Notes under the pieces: generated by a model
Seen by the model: only the letters and a program-made list of their open reading frames with translations
Databases searched by the model: none
What the model was told of the DNA's origin: nothing
In this document: positions 34,536 to 44,058 of the stretch, one piece after another
Layout of the letters: each line of letters opens with the position of its first letter
Position numbering within the stretch: the first letter of the stretch is position 1
NCBI GenBank assembly: GCA_019634795.1
Contig: JAHCAR010000002.1
Location: 226,628 to 290,627 of the forward strand
DNA length: 64,000 nucleotides
Source: Dokdonella sp.
Lineage (GTDB): Bacteria; Pseudomonadota; Gammaproteobacteria; Xanthomonadales; Rhodanobacteraceae
Direction: 5' to 3'
Made by a program: the position numbers and the translations under genes

Positions 34536-35051
34536 TCAGGGCCGCGGTTCGAAGCCGTTGGCGAGAATGAAATCGGTCTGCAGGCGCGGTGCGCCGAGCA
34601 TGATCCAGTCAAAGATCAGGGCCTGTTCGGTCAGCGGCAAGGGCGCGCGGCCGCGTGGCATGCGCAGGCCGAAATTCGGCACGTCGCAATTGATCTTCTC
34701 GAACAGCACGCTGTCCAGCGGCTGGCCCGGTACGACCAGGAAGCGGCCCGGCTGTTCGTTCGACGGGCCATTGACGAGGTTGTCGTAGGAAAACTCCGGA
34801 TCGAGGTCGAGATCGCCCGAAGGCGAGCCGCCATGGTCGACATGGCAGTTCGAACAGCGATTGTTGAACACCTCCTGGATATCGAGGGAGTAATCGATGT
34901 TCCAGGTGATCGGAATGCTGGCAATGCTGTCGCAGCCGCTCGTGGCCGAAGCCGGCACGCTCGCCCAGGTCAGTGACAGGCCGATCAGGACCGACGCTGC
35001 AGCCCTGGTGAATGGTGTCGGGCGCCGTGCGCGCAAGGGCCGCGTGCTCAA
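34536..35051 (-). CDS. Secreted c-type cytochrome-like protein
   Basis: A 171-residue precursor with a signal peptide (to about residue 36, SVPASA). It contains one haem-binding CSNCH motif (C66 to H70, within FNNRCSNCHVDHGG), like the short cytochrome-like domains found next to DUF1501/DUF1800 proteins. A distal LRMPRGRAPL supplies a possible Met ligand. The chain ends DFILANGFEPRP. The gene overlaps the DUF1501 stop-start region by 4 bp and is the last of a three-gene export operon. Electron partner unknown. Confidence 0.75.
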   Translation of the reverse strand: MSTRPLRARRPTPFTRAAASVLIGLSLTWASVPASATSGCDSIASIPITWNIDYSLDIQEVFNNRCSNCHVDHGGSPSGDLDLDPEFSYDNLVNGPSNEQPGRFLVVPGQPLDSVLFEKINCDVPNFGLRMPRGRAPLPLTEQALIFDWIMLGAPRLQTDFILANGFEPRP

Positions 35052-36505
35052 GGTTGCATGAAGCCGAGGTTGTTGGTCGAGAAGTTGGGCAGGTTCGGGA
35101 AGATCGTGTTGAGGTCGGTGGTCGAGGTGACACCCATCCAGCGGGCCAGGGTCGCGGCCATCTGGTCGACGCTGATCGAGGGAATGAACTGGCCGCGGCT
35201 GAGGCTGACCGGGCCATTGAGGGTCTGGTCGGGAAATTCGCCGTACAGCTTGCCACCATTGACCGCGCCGCCCATGACCATGCTGACCGAGCCCCAGGCA
35301 TGGTCGGACCCGTTGCCGTTGGTCGACAGCGTGCGCGCGAAATCGCTCATCGTGAACGCGGTGACCTGGCTTTGCGCACCGATTTCGCCGAGCGCCGTCC
35401 AGAACGCGCCCATGGCCTGCGAGACGCGCGTGAGCAGGTTGGCGTGGCCGTTGGTGCCGGTGCTCATCAGATTGTCGTGCATGTCGAAGCCGCCGAGACG
35501 CACGTAGTAGATCTGCCGCGAATGCTGGACATTGAACGAGGTATCGCGCGAGAGCTTGATCATGCGCGCGACCATCTTCAGCTGGTTTGCGAGCGATTCG
35601 TTCGGGAACGCAACGTTGAAAACATCGGATGCGGCGATGCCCCCATTGGCCAGGCCCGAGTTGAGCAGGTCATAGAGGTCGCGCGAACGCTGGAACACGT
35701 TGCGGTACTCGTCCTGGTAGGGCGATACATAGGTCGCATCGAGCAATTGCTGCAGCGCTCCGCGGCGGGCCGCGCCCTCGGTACTCGTTCCGGTCATGCC
35801 GGAGAGGCCGGACAGGCCGCTCGAGGACAACTGGTACGGGAAGGTCGAAGCGCCGACCTCGAAGCGATTGCCGCCGCCGATCGAAATGCACGGCGACAAC
35901 AACTGGTTGAGGTTGTTGGTGCGTACGAGGTCGGCAACCTGGCCGCCCCAGCCGCGCGCACTGGCGGTGGTGCGACCGATGTGCCAGAGATTTTCCTGGT
36001 CGCTGTGCGAATACAGCTGCGGCGGTCGCAGCGACGGCGTCGAGTTGTATTCGGTCTTGGTGATCGGCTGGATCAGGGTGCCGATGTTGCTGAGCAGGGC
36101 CAGCTTGCCCTGGGTGTAGAGCGTGCGCAGCCCCGGAATGGAGCCCTGGTTGACCGTGCTCGGATGCAGGGCATAGCTGCCGCTGACATCGGATATCTGC
36201 ATCGGCGTCAGCTGGGCGCGATCGATCGCCAGGCCGCCCGGATTCGATCCGGCGTTGTAGACCCCGCTGCGGGAGGCCGCATAGACGTCATAGCGCGCCT
36301 GATCGTAGGGCATCAGGAAATTCCAGGCGTCGTTGCCGCCGGCGAAATAAATGCACACCAGGGCCCGGTATCCGGGCACCGTGGTCTGGGCCAGGGCGCT
36401 GCTGATCATGTTCAGCTGCGGCAGCAGGGTCGATGCGCCGCCTGCGCAGATCGCGCAGGAAAGCTGGCGCAGGAAATTTCTACGGGATGTGGATTCGCCG
36501 CTCAT
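35048..36505 (-). CDS. DUF1501 (sulfatase-like) exported protein
   Basis: A 485-residue protein with a twin-arginine leader (TSRRNFLRQLSCAICAGGAS). It carries the DUF1501 core: VCIYFAGGNDAWNFLMPYD near the start, the GGFDMHDN segment, and TMSDFARTLSTNGNGSDHAWG near the metal-binding end. These residues resemble the alkaline-phosphatase/sulfatase superfamily. Tat export suggests a bound cofactor or metal. It follows the DUF1800 gene by 10 bp. The DUF1501-DUF1800 pair is widespread in bacteria, but its substrate is not known. Confidence 0.9.
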   Translation of the reverse strand: MSGESTSRRNFLRQLSCAICAGGASTLLPQLNMISSALAQTTVPGYRALVCIYFAGGNDAWNFLMPYDQARYDVYAASRSGVYNAGSNPGGLAIDRAQLTPMQISDVSGSYALHPSTVNQGSIPGLRTLYTQGKLALLSNIGTLIQPITKTEYNSTPSLRPPQLYSHSDQENLWHIGRTTASARGWGGQVADLVRTNNLNQLLSPCISIGGGNRFEVGASTFPYQLSSSGLSGLSGMTGTSTEGAARRGALQQLLDATYVSPYQDEYRNVFQRSRDLYDLLNSGLANGGIAASDVFNVAFPNESLANQLKMVARMIKLSRDTSFNVQHSRQIYYVRLGGFDMHDNLMSTGTNGHANLLTRVSQAMGAFWTALGEIGAQSQVTAFTMSDFARTLSTNGNGSDHAWGSVSMVMGGAVNGGKLYGEFPDQTLNGPVSLSRGQFIPSISVDQMAATLARWMGVTSTTDLNTIFPNLPNFSTNNLGFMQP

Positions 36506-36515
36506 CGTTATGGCC

Positions 36516-38180
36516 TCAGCGCTGCACTGCGTATTCGGGAGAGAGCGCGGTCACGTAGACCAGGGTGCGTGCCTTGTCGGTCGCGGATGCGCCATCCATG
36601 AAAATCAGCATGTTGCGAAGGACGCTCTGCATGTTGCTCGACATGCTGCCGTACATCATCCGCTTGTTCACTTCCGCAACCATCGCCGTCGGGTCGCTGG
36701 CCAGCGCGACCAGCGGAGCCAGATTCAGCAGCGGCCGGTTGCTGGGCGGGCTCGACATGCCGACGTAGCTGTTCCAGCTGTAGGTGTAGTAGCTGTTCGA
36801 GGCCGAGGTCAGGGTACTTTCGTTGAGGGTCTGGAACTCGGGCGAATAGAGGCCGGCATTGGCGATCGCCCCGGGCAGCTGGTAGTCCGGCTCGAAGAAG
36901 TTGAACACCGTATCGGCGCCGAGCGGGCGCTGGCCGAAGGTTCCGCTTGGATTGGTCATGCCCATGGGAATGTTCCCGTAGGCGTCGGCTGCCGGCATCT
37001 GGGCATCCCAGGCGCGCCACATGGCAGTCAGCTTGAGCATCGGCTCGCGTGGCTTGCCGCTGTTGGTGGTCGGTGCATTGCGCGCTTCGGGGTCCATCAG
37101 GACCTGGCGGACCACGGCACTGAGATCGCCGCGCTCGCCGAAACCGTTGTTGAGGAACTTCTGCGCCACACGCTGGATGTAGGCCGGGGACGGCGAGCTC
37201 GAGGTGAAGCGCTGGATCAGCTGGCGCGAGATGAACGGGGCGATGTTCGGATGCGCGAAGAGCAGGTCGAGGCCGTCGTCGACGTCGGTCGGGCAATCCT
37301 GTCCGGCCGGAATCGTCGAGCCCCCGATCACGGTCTTCAGCGTGGTGTCGTGCTCCGTTTCGATGCACGTCATGCGCAGGTAGGTGTTGGTGCCGTTGCT
37401 GATCGTGGTCGCGTTGTTGTAGTTGAAGCCGGTGAAGACCTTGGCGTATTCGGTGACCACGTTCTGGTTGTAGGTCGGAATCGGCTGGCCGCCGCTGAGG
37501 ATCGGGGTGAAATCGAGGTTGCGCTCGATCAGGCCGATCGTGAACAGCTGCATGACCTCGCGCGCGTAGTTCTCGTCCGGCTGGCGCAGGCCGTCGGCGG
37601 ACGCCTTGCGGTTGCGGAAGTGACTGAGGTACTTGCCCATCGAGGGATTCCAGGTCACCTCGTCGAGCAGCTCGCGATAATTGCCGAAGGCGTTGCGGGC
37701 GAGGATGTCCCAGTACTCGCTGACCTGGATCGGCTCGCCGCCGAGGGTGCTGTTCTGGTCCGAGATGACGAGGATCTGACTCAGCGCAAAGGCGGCACGC
37801 TGGCGCAGCTGGTCACTGCCCGTGGCGGCGGTGTGGAACCAGCGATCGAGCCGGTTGTTGTGGCTGACGCCGCTCTGGCCGTCGGCCAGGCGCGCATCGT
37901 TGACGGCTTCCATGTACGGGCGCGCGGCCGTCGCGGGTTTGTTGAATTCCTGGCGCAGCCATTCCGAATAACCGATCGCGCGCAGGCGGGCGATCTCGGC
38001 CACGGTTGGTCCATAGGTGGCCTGGGTAAGGAAGCGGGCCGCTTCGGCGTCATTCGCCGGCAGGTCGGTCGGCGCCTCGAAACTGGCGCCGAAGATCGGG
38101 TCGTGCAGGAGGGCGTTGGCATCGCGCACTCCGAGAAGGCCGGCGCAAACGACCAGACCAATCAGGACAGTTCTGTTCAT
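36516..38180 (-). CDS. DUF1800 exported protein
   Basis: A 554-residue precursor with a signal peptide (MNRTVLIGLVVCAGLLGVRD, cleaved near ANA). The DUF1800 body begins AARFLTQATYGPTVAEI and includes NYAREVMQLFTIGLIERN, FTGFNYNN-type loops and RDLSAVVRQVLMDPEA-like text (here GDLSAVVRQVLMDPEARN). No catalytic residues are established for the family. The N-terminal HDPIFGASFE segment resembles the GFE tail of the cytochrome-like partner. First gene of the DUF1800-DUF1501-cytochrome operon. Confidence 0.9.
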   Translation of the reverse strand: MNRTVLIGLVVCAGLLGVRDANALLHDPIFGASFEAPTDLPANDAEAARFLTQATYGPTVAEIARLRAIGYSEWLRQEFNKPATAARPYMEAVNDARLADGQSGVSHNNRLDRWFHTAATGSDQLRQRAAFALSQILVISDQNSTLGGEPIQVSEYWDILARNAFGNYRELLDEVTWNPSMGKYLSHFRNRKASADGLRQPDENYAREVMQLFTIGLIERNLDFTPILSGGQPIPTYNQNVVTEYAKVFTGFNYNNATTISNGTNTYLRMTCIETEHDTTLKTVIGGSTIPAGQDCPTDVDDGLDLLFAHPNIAPFISRQLIQRFTSSSPSPAYIQRVAQKFLNNGFGERGDLSAVVRQVLMDPEARNAPTTNSGKPREPMLKLTAMWRAWDAQMPAADAYGNIPMGMTNPSGTFGQRPLGADTVFNFFEPDYQLPGAIANAGLYSPEFQTLNESTLTSASNSYYTYSWNSYVGMSSPPSNRPLLNLAPLVALASDPTAMVAEVNKRMMYGSMSSNMQSVLRNMLIFMDGASATDKARTLVYVTALSPEYAVQR

Positions 38181-38402
38181 GGATGATCCCCGGGAGCCGA
38201 GCGCACGATACGTCGGAATTGGACGGCTGGTGTGTGATGGCCGTCAATGGATTCTTGTGTAGCGCAACATGGGCGGGAGCCGCGTTGTGAGCTGCCGACG
38301 GCATGAGCTTGTCGTGCCCTGCACCATGCGGCCGACTGCGCCTGTTGGCGCGTTGCTTGCTTCCCCCTTGTCGGTCGAACTGGAGGGGACTAGCCTCAGT
38401 CA

Positions 38403-41400
38403 ATGCGCGCGTGTCGCTCCCGGGCTTCGATTCCAGGCATGGCACGCCGGCCGTGGCTCGGAACCGCCTGCCTCTGGTTCGCCGCGGCGATCTGCGCGCA
38501 GGCCGCGCTGGCCGGCAACATACCGGGTATCGATACGGTGCATTTCCGCACCTTTGCGACCGGCCAGGGACTCTCGCAGGCAACCGCCAGGGCCATTGCC
38601 CAGGATCGCGCAGGGTTCATCTGGGTCGGTACCCAGGATGGTCTCAATCGTTTCGACGGTTACGAATTCCACGTCTACAAGACCGATCGTGACGATCCCT
38701 GGTCGCTGTCCCAGAACCACGTCTGGGCGCTGGCCGCCGATCCCGACGGCAGCCTCTGGGTCGGCACCCAGGCCGGCGGACTCAACCACTACGATCCCCG
38801 GCTCGACCGGTTTTCGGTGTACCGCTCGAAGGCGGGCGACCCGCATGCCATTGGCAGCAACCATGTCACCGCCTTGCTGCTCGACCGCGACGGCCGACTG
38901 TGGGTGGCGAACTCGGCCGGTCGCCTGCAGTGGTTCGATCGAGCTGAGCAGAGATTCGACGACACCCCGATCGGCATGAACGCCGGTCTGCGCATGGTGC
39001 GCAGTCTTCTGCAAGGGGCCGACGGTCGTATCTGGATCGGCGCGCGCGATGGACTGTGGAGGATCGAACCTGACGGTACCGATCTGCGCGAGTTCCGCAT
39101 CGAGGGCCAGTCAGCGGATGTGTATGCGCTGGCCCCGGCGAGCAATGGCGATGTCTGGATTGGAACGGCCGAGCAGGGCCTCTATCGGGTAAACGCCGAC
39201 GGCAGCGTATTGCAGCACTATCGGCGCAATGACGATGCGGCCGAGAACGCACTGCACGACAACGAGATCCGCGCCCTGCTGGCTGATCGCGATGGAAAGC
39301 TCTGGATTGCCGGCAACAGCCGTGGATTGGCCCAGTTCGATCCGACCAGTGCGCATCTCAGTCGCTATGGCCACGATCCGGCCATGGAATCCAGCGTCGC
39401 CGGCAACCGGCTGGCGGCCCTGATGAGGGGCCGTGACGGCGAGCTGTTCGTCGGCTCATGGGCCAATGGTTTCTCGGTACAGAACCCTCGGACCGAAGTA
39501 TTCACCCGTGTCGGCAGCGTCGCCGGTGATCCGCGCACGCTGCCGACCAAACTGGCCCTGACCGTCTGGGGTGAGCCCGATGGCACGCTCTGGGTGGGCG
39601 TCCTCGAAGGCGGTGGACTGGTCCATCTGGATCCGCACAAGGGTCTCGTCGCGCGCTACACGCACGATCCTGCGCAGCCGGATTCGCTGTCCAACGATTT
39701 CGTTCAATTTATTACCCGCACGCGTGACGGCAGCCTGTGGATTGCAACGATGAGCGGCGGACTCAACCGCCTGCGCCCCGGTAGTACATCGTTCGAACAC
39801 TTTCGCCATGATCCCGATGATCCAGCCAGCCTGGCCGAGGATTCGATCCTGTACGTTTACGAAGATCATGCCGGCACCCTCTGGGTCGGCACCCTGAACC
39901 AGGGACTCGATGAACGCTGCGCGACCTGCAAAGGATTCAGACATCACGTCCCCGAACCGGGCGGCAACGATGCCCAGACCAGCATCGGCGGCGATGCCGT
40001 CAGCAGCATCGTCGAAACATCGGGCGCCGACCTGTGGCTGGGACTTCGCTCGGGAGGGCTTGATCGCTACAACCGCGAAACGGGTCGGTTCGAGCACTTC
40101 CGCTCCGACCGGCTCAATCCGCGCACGATCGGTGGCGATACGGTTTCGACGCTGAGCGTCGACTCGCGCGGCGAGCTCTGGGTCGGCACCCAGGGCGGCG
40201 GCATCAGCCACCTGTTGCCCGGAACCGACGGCGATCCGCAGTTCGAAACCTTCGGTAGCAAGGAAGGACTGGCCGCCGAAGCGATCGGCGCGATCGTCGA
40301 GGATGCCGAGGGCAACCTCTGGATCAGCACGACCGTGGGCATCAGCCGCTTCGACCGCAAGCAGCGCAGCTTCCTCAATCTCGGTCCGCACGACGGCACG
40401 CTCGGCACCGGCTACTGGGTCAATGGCTCGACCCGGTTGCCCGGTGGACGCATCGTCTTCAGCGGACTCGACGGCATCAGCATCTTCGATCCGCTGCAGG
40501 TCCGCATGCCGCCGCCGCCGCGGCCGCTGGCAACGCGCTTGCTGCTGCAGAACATGCCGGTCAAGCTGCGCTGGCGCGATCCCGAGTCGCCCCTGGACAT
40601 GAGCCTTTGGCTCGGCGGCACGGTTTCGCTGCGGCATGACCACGATAACGTCACGTTCGAGTTCGCCGCACTGGATTTCACCGATCCCGAATCGATCCAG
40701 TACAGCTATCGCCTGGAAGGCCACGACCAGCAATGGATCGAGGCCTCGGCTTCGCGGCGATTCGCAACCTATACGGACCTGCCGGCCGGCAGCTACGGAT
40801 TGCGACTGCGCGCCCGCCACCAGGGCAATGCCGGGTCTGGTGACACCTGGGCAGGGGAAGAATTCGTCGTTCCAGTGCGGGTCGCGCCATCTCCCTGGCT
40901 TTCGCCTTTGGCATTCGGCGGTTATCTTGCCGCGTTTGCCCTGGTGGTCTGGCTCGGTGGCTTGCAGGTGCGCGCCGGATTGGAGCAGCGTGCGAGGGCC
41001 CAGGAGGCGATCCGGGTCAGCGAGGAACGCCTGAAGATGTCGCTGTGGGGCAGCGGCAACGAGCTCTGGGACATGGATCTCGAAACCGGGCGCATGCATC
41101 GGGACAACAAGCTCCAGCACCTCGCCGCCACGGTCGAGGCGGTGGCTGAAACGGTCGAGGCCTATCTGCCGTTCGTGCACAAGGACGACCTGCCTGCCTT
41201 CAATGAGGCGCTGGCAGCGCATTTCCGTGGCGAGACGGCCCAGTTCGAAGCCAGCTACCGGACCCTGGACCGCAAGCACGATTGGGTCTGGATCCTGACC
41301 CGCGGACGCATCGTCGAACGCGATGCCCAGGGGCGTGGCCTGCGCATGGCCGGAACCACCCATGACATCAGTGCACTCAAGCACGCGGAAGACGCGCTGC

Positions 41401-42293
41401 GCAGGCTCAACGAGGAGCTCGAGTTGCGCGTGGACCGGCGCACCTCGGACCTGCGCGCGACCAATCTCGAACTGCAGGAAGCCCTCGACCGCCTGACCCT
41501 GACCCAGCGCCAGCTGCTGGAGGCGGAAAAGCTCGCATCGCTGGGTGGCCTGGTCGCCGGCATTGCCCATGAAATCAACACACCGCTCGGCGTCAGCGTC
41601 ACCGCCGCTTCGCACCTGGTCGAGGAAGCCACGCACCTGTCGCGCATGATCGAGCGTGGCGAACTGAAACGTGCCGACCTTGAACGCTTCGAACGTGCCG
41701 CGCGCGAGGGCTCGGAACTGATCCTGCGCAATCTCAAGCGCGCCGACCGGCTGGTTCGCAGCTTCAAGCAGGTTGCCGTCGACCAGACCAACGAGGATCT
41801 TCGCGTCGTCGACCTGGCCGCTTGCATCAACGAGATCCTGACTACGCTCGGTCCTGCCCTGAGAAAGACGCCGCACAAGGTCGAGGTCGTCTGCGCGGCT
41901 CCTGTGGTCTGCGAAACCGCGCCCGGCGCGCTCTATCAGATCATCAGCAACCTGGTCATGAATTCGCTGATGCATGCCTTCGAAGATGGCCGGCCCGGCC
42001 TGATCCGGATCGAGGTTTCACGTGCCGGCGACAGTGCGGTGGTCGACTATCGCGACGATGGCATCGGCATGGACGAGGCCGCCCGGGCGCGCATCTTCGA
42101 TCCGTTCTTCACGACCCGACGCGGCCAGGGCGGGTCGGGCCTCGGCATGCACATCGTCTACAACCTGGTGACCCAGGTGCTCGGCGGCAGCATCGTCGTC
42201 GACAGCGCGCCCGGCAAGGGCTTCCAGGCCTGCATGATCTTCGAGATCGAGCGGCGCGTCGCCGACAGCGGCGCCGAAAAGGCGTCCGCCTAG
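38403..42293 (+). CDS. Two-component sensor histidine kinase with a propeller sensor domain
   Basis: A 1296-residue membrane sensor. After a signal peptide, about 14 ligand-sensing propeller repeats (pattern IWVGTQDGLNRFDGYEF) fill residues 55-690. A Y_Y_Y-type domain follows (about 735-820), then one membrane helix (831-855), a PAS domain (875-990), and a HisKA domain with phospho-acceptor H1056 in GIAHEINTPLG. The HATPase has NLVMNSLMHAF, DDGIGMDE and GQGGSGLGMHIV. There is no C-terminal receiver, so a separate response regulator is needed. The start may instead be the ATG at 38439; the one at 38403 has GGAGGGG upstream. Confidence 0.9.
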   Translation: MRACRSRASIPGMARRPWLGTACLWFAAAICAQAALAGNIPGIDTVHFRTFATGQGLSQATARAIAQDRAGFIWVGTQDGLNRFDGYEFHVYKTDRDDPWSLSQNHVWALAADPDGSLWVGTQAGGLNHYDPRLDRFSVYRSKAGDPHAIGSNHVTALLLDRDGRLWVANSAGRLQWFDRAEQRFDDTPIGMNAGLRMVRSLLQGADGRIWIGARDGLWRIEPDGTDLREFRIEGQSADVYALAPASNGDVWIGTAEQGLYRVNADGSVLQHYRRNDDAAENALHDNEIRALLADRDGKLWIAGNSRGLAQFDPTSAHLSRYGHDPAMESSVAGNRLAALMRGRDGELFVGSWANGFSVQNPRTEVFTRVGSVAGDPRTLPTKLALTVWGEPDGTLWVGVLEGGGLVHLDPHKGLVARYTHDPAQPDSLSNDFVQFITRTRDGSLWIATMSGGLNRLRPGSTSFEHFRHDPDDPASLAEDSILYVYEDHAGTLWVGTLNQGLDERCATCKGFRHHVPEPGGNDAQTSIGGDAVSSIVETSGADLWLGLRSGGLDRYNRETGRFEHFRSDRLNPRTIGGDTVSTLSVDSRGELWVGTQGGGISHLLPGTDGDPQFETFGSKEGLAAEAIGAIVEDAEGNLWISTTVGISRFDRKQRSFLNLGPHDGTLGTGYWVNGSTRLPGGRIVFSGLDGISIFDPLQVRMPPPPRPLATRLLLQNMPVKLRWRDPESPLDMSLWLGGTVSLRHDHDNVTFEFAALDFTDPESIQYSYRLEGHDQQWIEASASRRFATYTDLPAGSYGLRLRARHQGNAGSGDTWAGEEFVVPVRVAPSPWLSPLAFGGYLAAFALVVWLGGLQVRAGLEQRARAQEAIRVSEERLKMSLWGSGNELWDMDLETGRMHRDNKLQHLAATVEAVAETVEAYLPFVHKDDLPAFNEALAAHFRGETAQFEASYRTLDRKHDWVWILTRGRIVERDAQGRGLRMAGTTHDISALKHAEDALRRLNEELELRVDRRTSDLRATNLELQEALDRLTLTQRQLLEAEKLASLGGLVAGIAHEINTPLGVSVTAASHLVEEATHLSRMIERGELKRADLERFERAAREGSELILRNLKRADRLVRSFKQVAVDQTNEDLRVVDLAACINEILTTLGPALRKTPHKVEVVCAAPVVCETAPGALYQIISNLVMNSLMHAFEDGRPGLIRIEVSRAGDSAVVDYRDDGIGMDEAARARIFDPFFTTRRGQGGSGLGMHIVYNLVTQVLGGSIVVDSAPGKGFQACMIFEIERRVADSGAEKASA

Positions 42294-42332
42294 GACGATT
42301 CGGGTTCGGTTGCGCCGATTCCTTCGTATCCG

Positions 42333-43862
42333 CTAGGTGTCGGGCAGGGCCTGACGCAGGGCGACGACCTGAGTCCAGTTGGCGAACAGCAGGTCGGTCA
42401 GGGCGGGATCGAACTTTCGCCCCCGCTCCTCAGCGATATAGGTGCGGATTTCCTCGTCCGACCAGGGTTCCTTGTAGCAGCGGCGGCTGCCCAGCGCATC
42501 GAAGACGTCGGCCAGCGCGGTGATGCGTCCGGCGATCGGAATGTCGTCTCCGGCCAGCGCATTCGGATAGCCGCTGCCATCGAAGTTCTCGTGGTGGGTC
42601 AGGGCAATCTGTGCGGCCAGCTGGAAGATCGGGCGTCGCGATCCGGACAGCAGCCTCGAGCCCAGTTCCGCATGCGTGCGCATGATCACGGTCTCTTGCG
42701 GCGTGTGCAGCCCCGGCTTGTTGAGGATCGCGTCGGGGATGCCGATCTTGCCGATATCGTGCAGCGGAGCGGCGTAGTTGAGCAGCTCGCAGGTAGCCTC
42801 GTCGAGTCCATGCAGCCTCCCGAGCATGGCCGCCAGCTGGCCGACCCTGCGCACGTGGTTGGCGGTTTCGCGCGAGCGTGTTTCGGCGGCGCCGGCGAGC
42901 AGGTAGAGCATGTCGAGCTGGCTGTCGAACAGTTCCTGGTTCAGGTGCAGGTTTTCGTAGGCGATCGCGACGTTGCTGCAGAAAACCTGCATGAGCTGGT
43001 GGCCATGCTCGTCGAGCTGGTGCGACTCGCCGACGTAGAGCAGCGCCTCGCGCGCATCGCTGTCGGCGAAATGCAGCACGTAGTGGTCGCCGGAGAAGAC
43101 ATGCTGCTTCTTGCTGAAGGCGCGATGCAGCGACTGCACCATGTGGCCGGGCAGCTTTTCCTCGGCGTTGCCGGACAGGTAGCGAGAGTATTCGCCGATC
43201 GCCGCGGTGACCTGGAAATGCTCGGGCAGGGTGCCGTTCGGGTGGGCGATGCGGCAGCACAGGGCGCTGCCTTCGACGCCGATCAGTTCGGTCAGTTTGG
43301 CCAGCACGACCGACGAGAAGTGCTGCGGATGATGGTGGGAGAAGACTTCCGAGGAGGCCTTGATCACAAGCTCGAGCCCGCGTCGGCTCGATTCGATCGT
43401 GCGCATGTCGCGATAGGCGCGCAGCGCGGCGTACAGGGTGGTCGAGAGCTTCTGTGCCGTGAGCTCGGTCTTTTCCTTGTAATCGTTGATGTCGTAGGCG
43501 GCGACGACCTCGTGCTCCGGCGCCTGGCCGGGCTGGCCGGTGCGCAGCACGATGCGCACGAACTGGTTGCCAATACGATCACGGATGGCGCGGACGAGGT
43601 CGAGGCCGGCCTGCTCGGTTTCCATGACCACGTCGAGCAGGATCACCGCGGTGTCGGGGTGCTCGCGCAACAGCGCTTCGGCTTCGGCGCTCGAGAAGGC
43701 GCTCAGGAGTTGCAGCGGGCGTTCGGCGAAGCGGAAGTTGGCGAGGACGAGGCGCGTGACCTGGTGCACTTCGGGTTCGTCGTCGACGATCATGACCTTC
43801 CACGGTGGGGCCAACCGTGTCGGCTCCAGCGAAAAGTCCAGACCATCGTCGATCAGCCCCAT
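42333..43862 (-). CDS. HD-GYP response regulator (cyclic di-GMP phosphodiesterase)
   Basis: A 509-residue regulator. The N-terminal receiver begins KVMIVDDEPEVHQVTRLVL, with phospho-acceptor D77 in VILLDVVMETEQAGLD. A DUF3369-type sensor region follows (about 150-320), then an HD-GYP domain with APLHDIGKIGIPDAILNKPG, THAELGSRLL, ALTHHE and FDGSGYP. The full HD and GYP residues predict cleavage of cyclic di-GMP. It converges with the giant sensor kinase. No hisKA partner is adjacent on its own strand, so the kinase-regulator pairing is only possible. Together with the cyclase at 3573 it frames c-di-GMP control. Confidence 0.92.
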   Translation of the reverse strand: MGLIDDGLDFSLEPTRLAPPWKVMIVDDEPEVHQVTRLVLANFRFAERPLQLLSAFSSAEAEALLREHPDTAVILLDVVMETEQAGLDLVRAIRDRIGNQFVRIVLRTGQPGQAPEHEVVAAYDINDYKEKTELTAQKLSTTLYAALRAYRDMRTIESSRRGLELVIKASSEVFSHHHPQHFSSVVLAKLTELIGVEGSALCCRIAHPNGTLPEHFQVTAAIGEYSRYLSGNAEEKLPGHMVQSLHRAFSKKQHVFSGDHYVLHFADSDAREALLYVGESHQLDEHGHQLMQVFCSNVAIAYENLHLNQELFDSQLDMLYLLAGAAETRSRETANHVRRVGQLAAMLGRLHGLDEATCELLNYAAPLHDIGKIGIPDAILNKPGLHTPQETVIMRTHAELGSRLLSGSRRPIFQLAAQIALTHHENFDGSGYPNALAGDDIPIAGRITALADVFDALGSRRCYKEPWSDEEIRTYIAEERGRKFDPALTDLLFANWTQVVALRQALPDT

Positions 43863-44058
43863 GCGATCCCCCGCGGCTGTTGAGCCCAGTCTACCTCAAG
43901 CTCGAGCCAAAGATTCCACCGTGGCTGCAACAAACGGTGAATCGCCGGTGCCGCGTGGCGGCACAGGGTCGGGCAGATGCACCCGAAGCCTGTCTGCGTG
44001 CTGCCGGGGCGGCGGATGGTCGGACGAAGTGGACGGCGTGCCGTGCCGGTGCTGCTGC

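Noticed and set aside
39456-41975. An 839-codon minus-strand frame opposite the sensor kinase
   Set aside because: Mirror frame of the HTH-free kinase; no start signal, domain or signal peptide.
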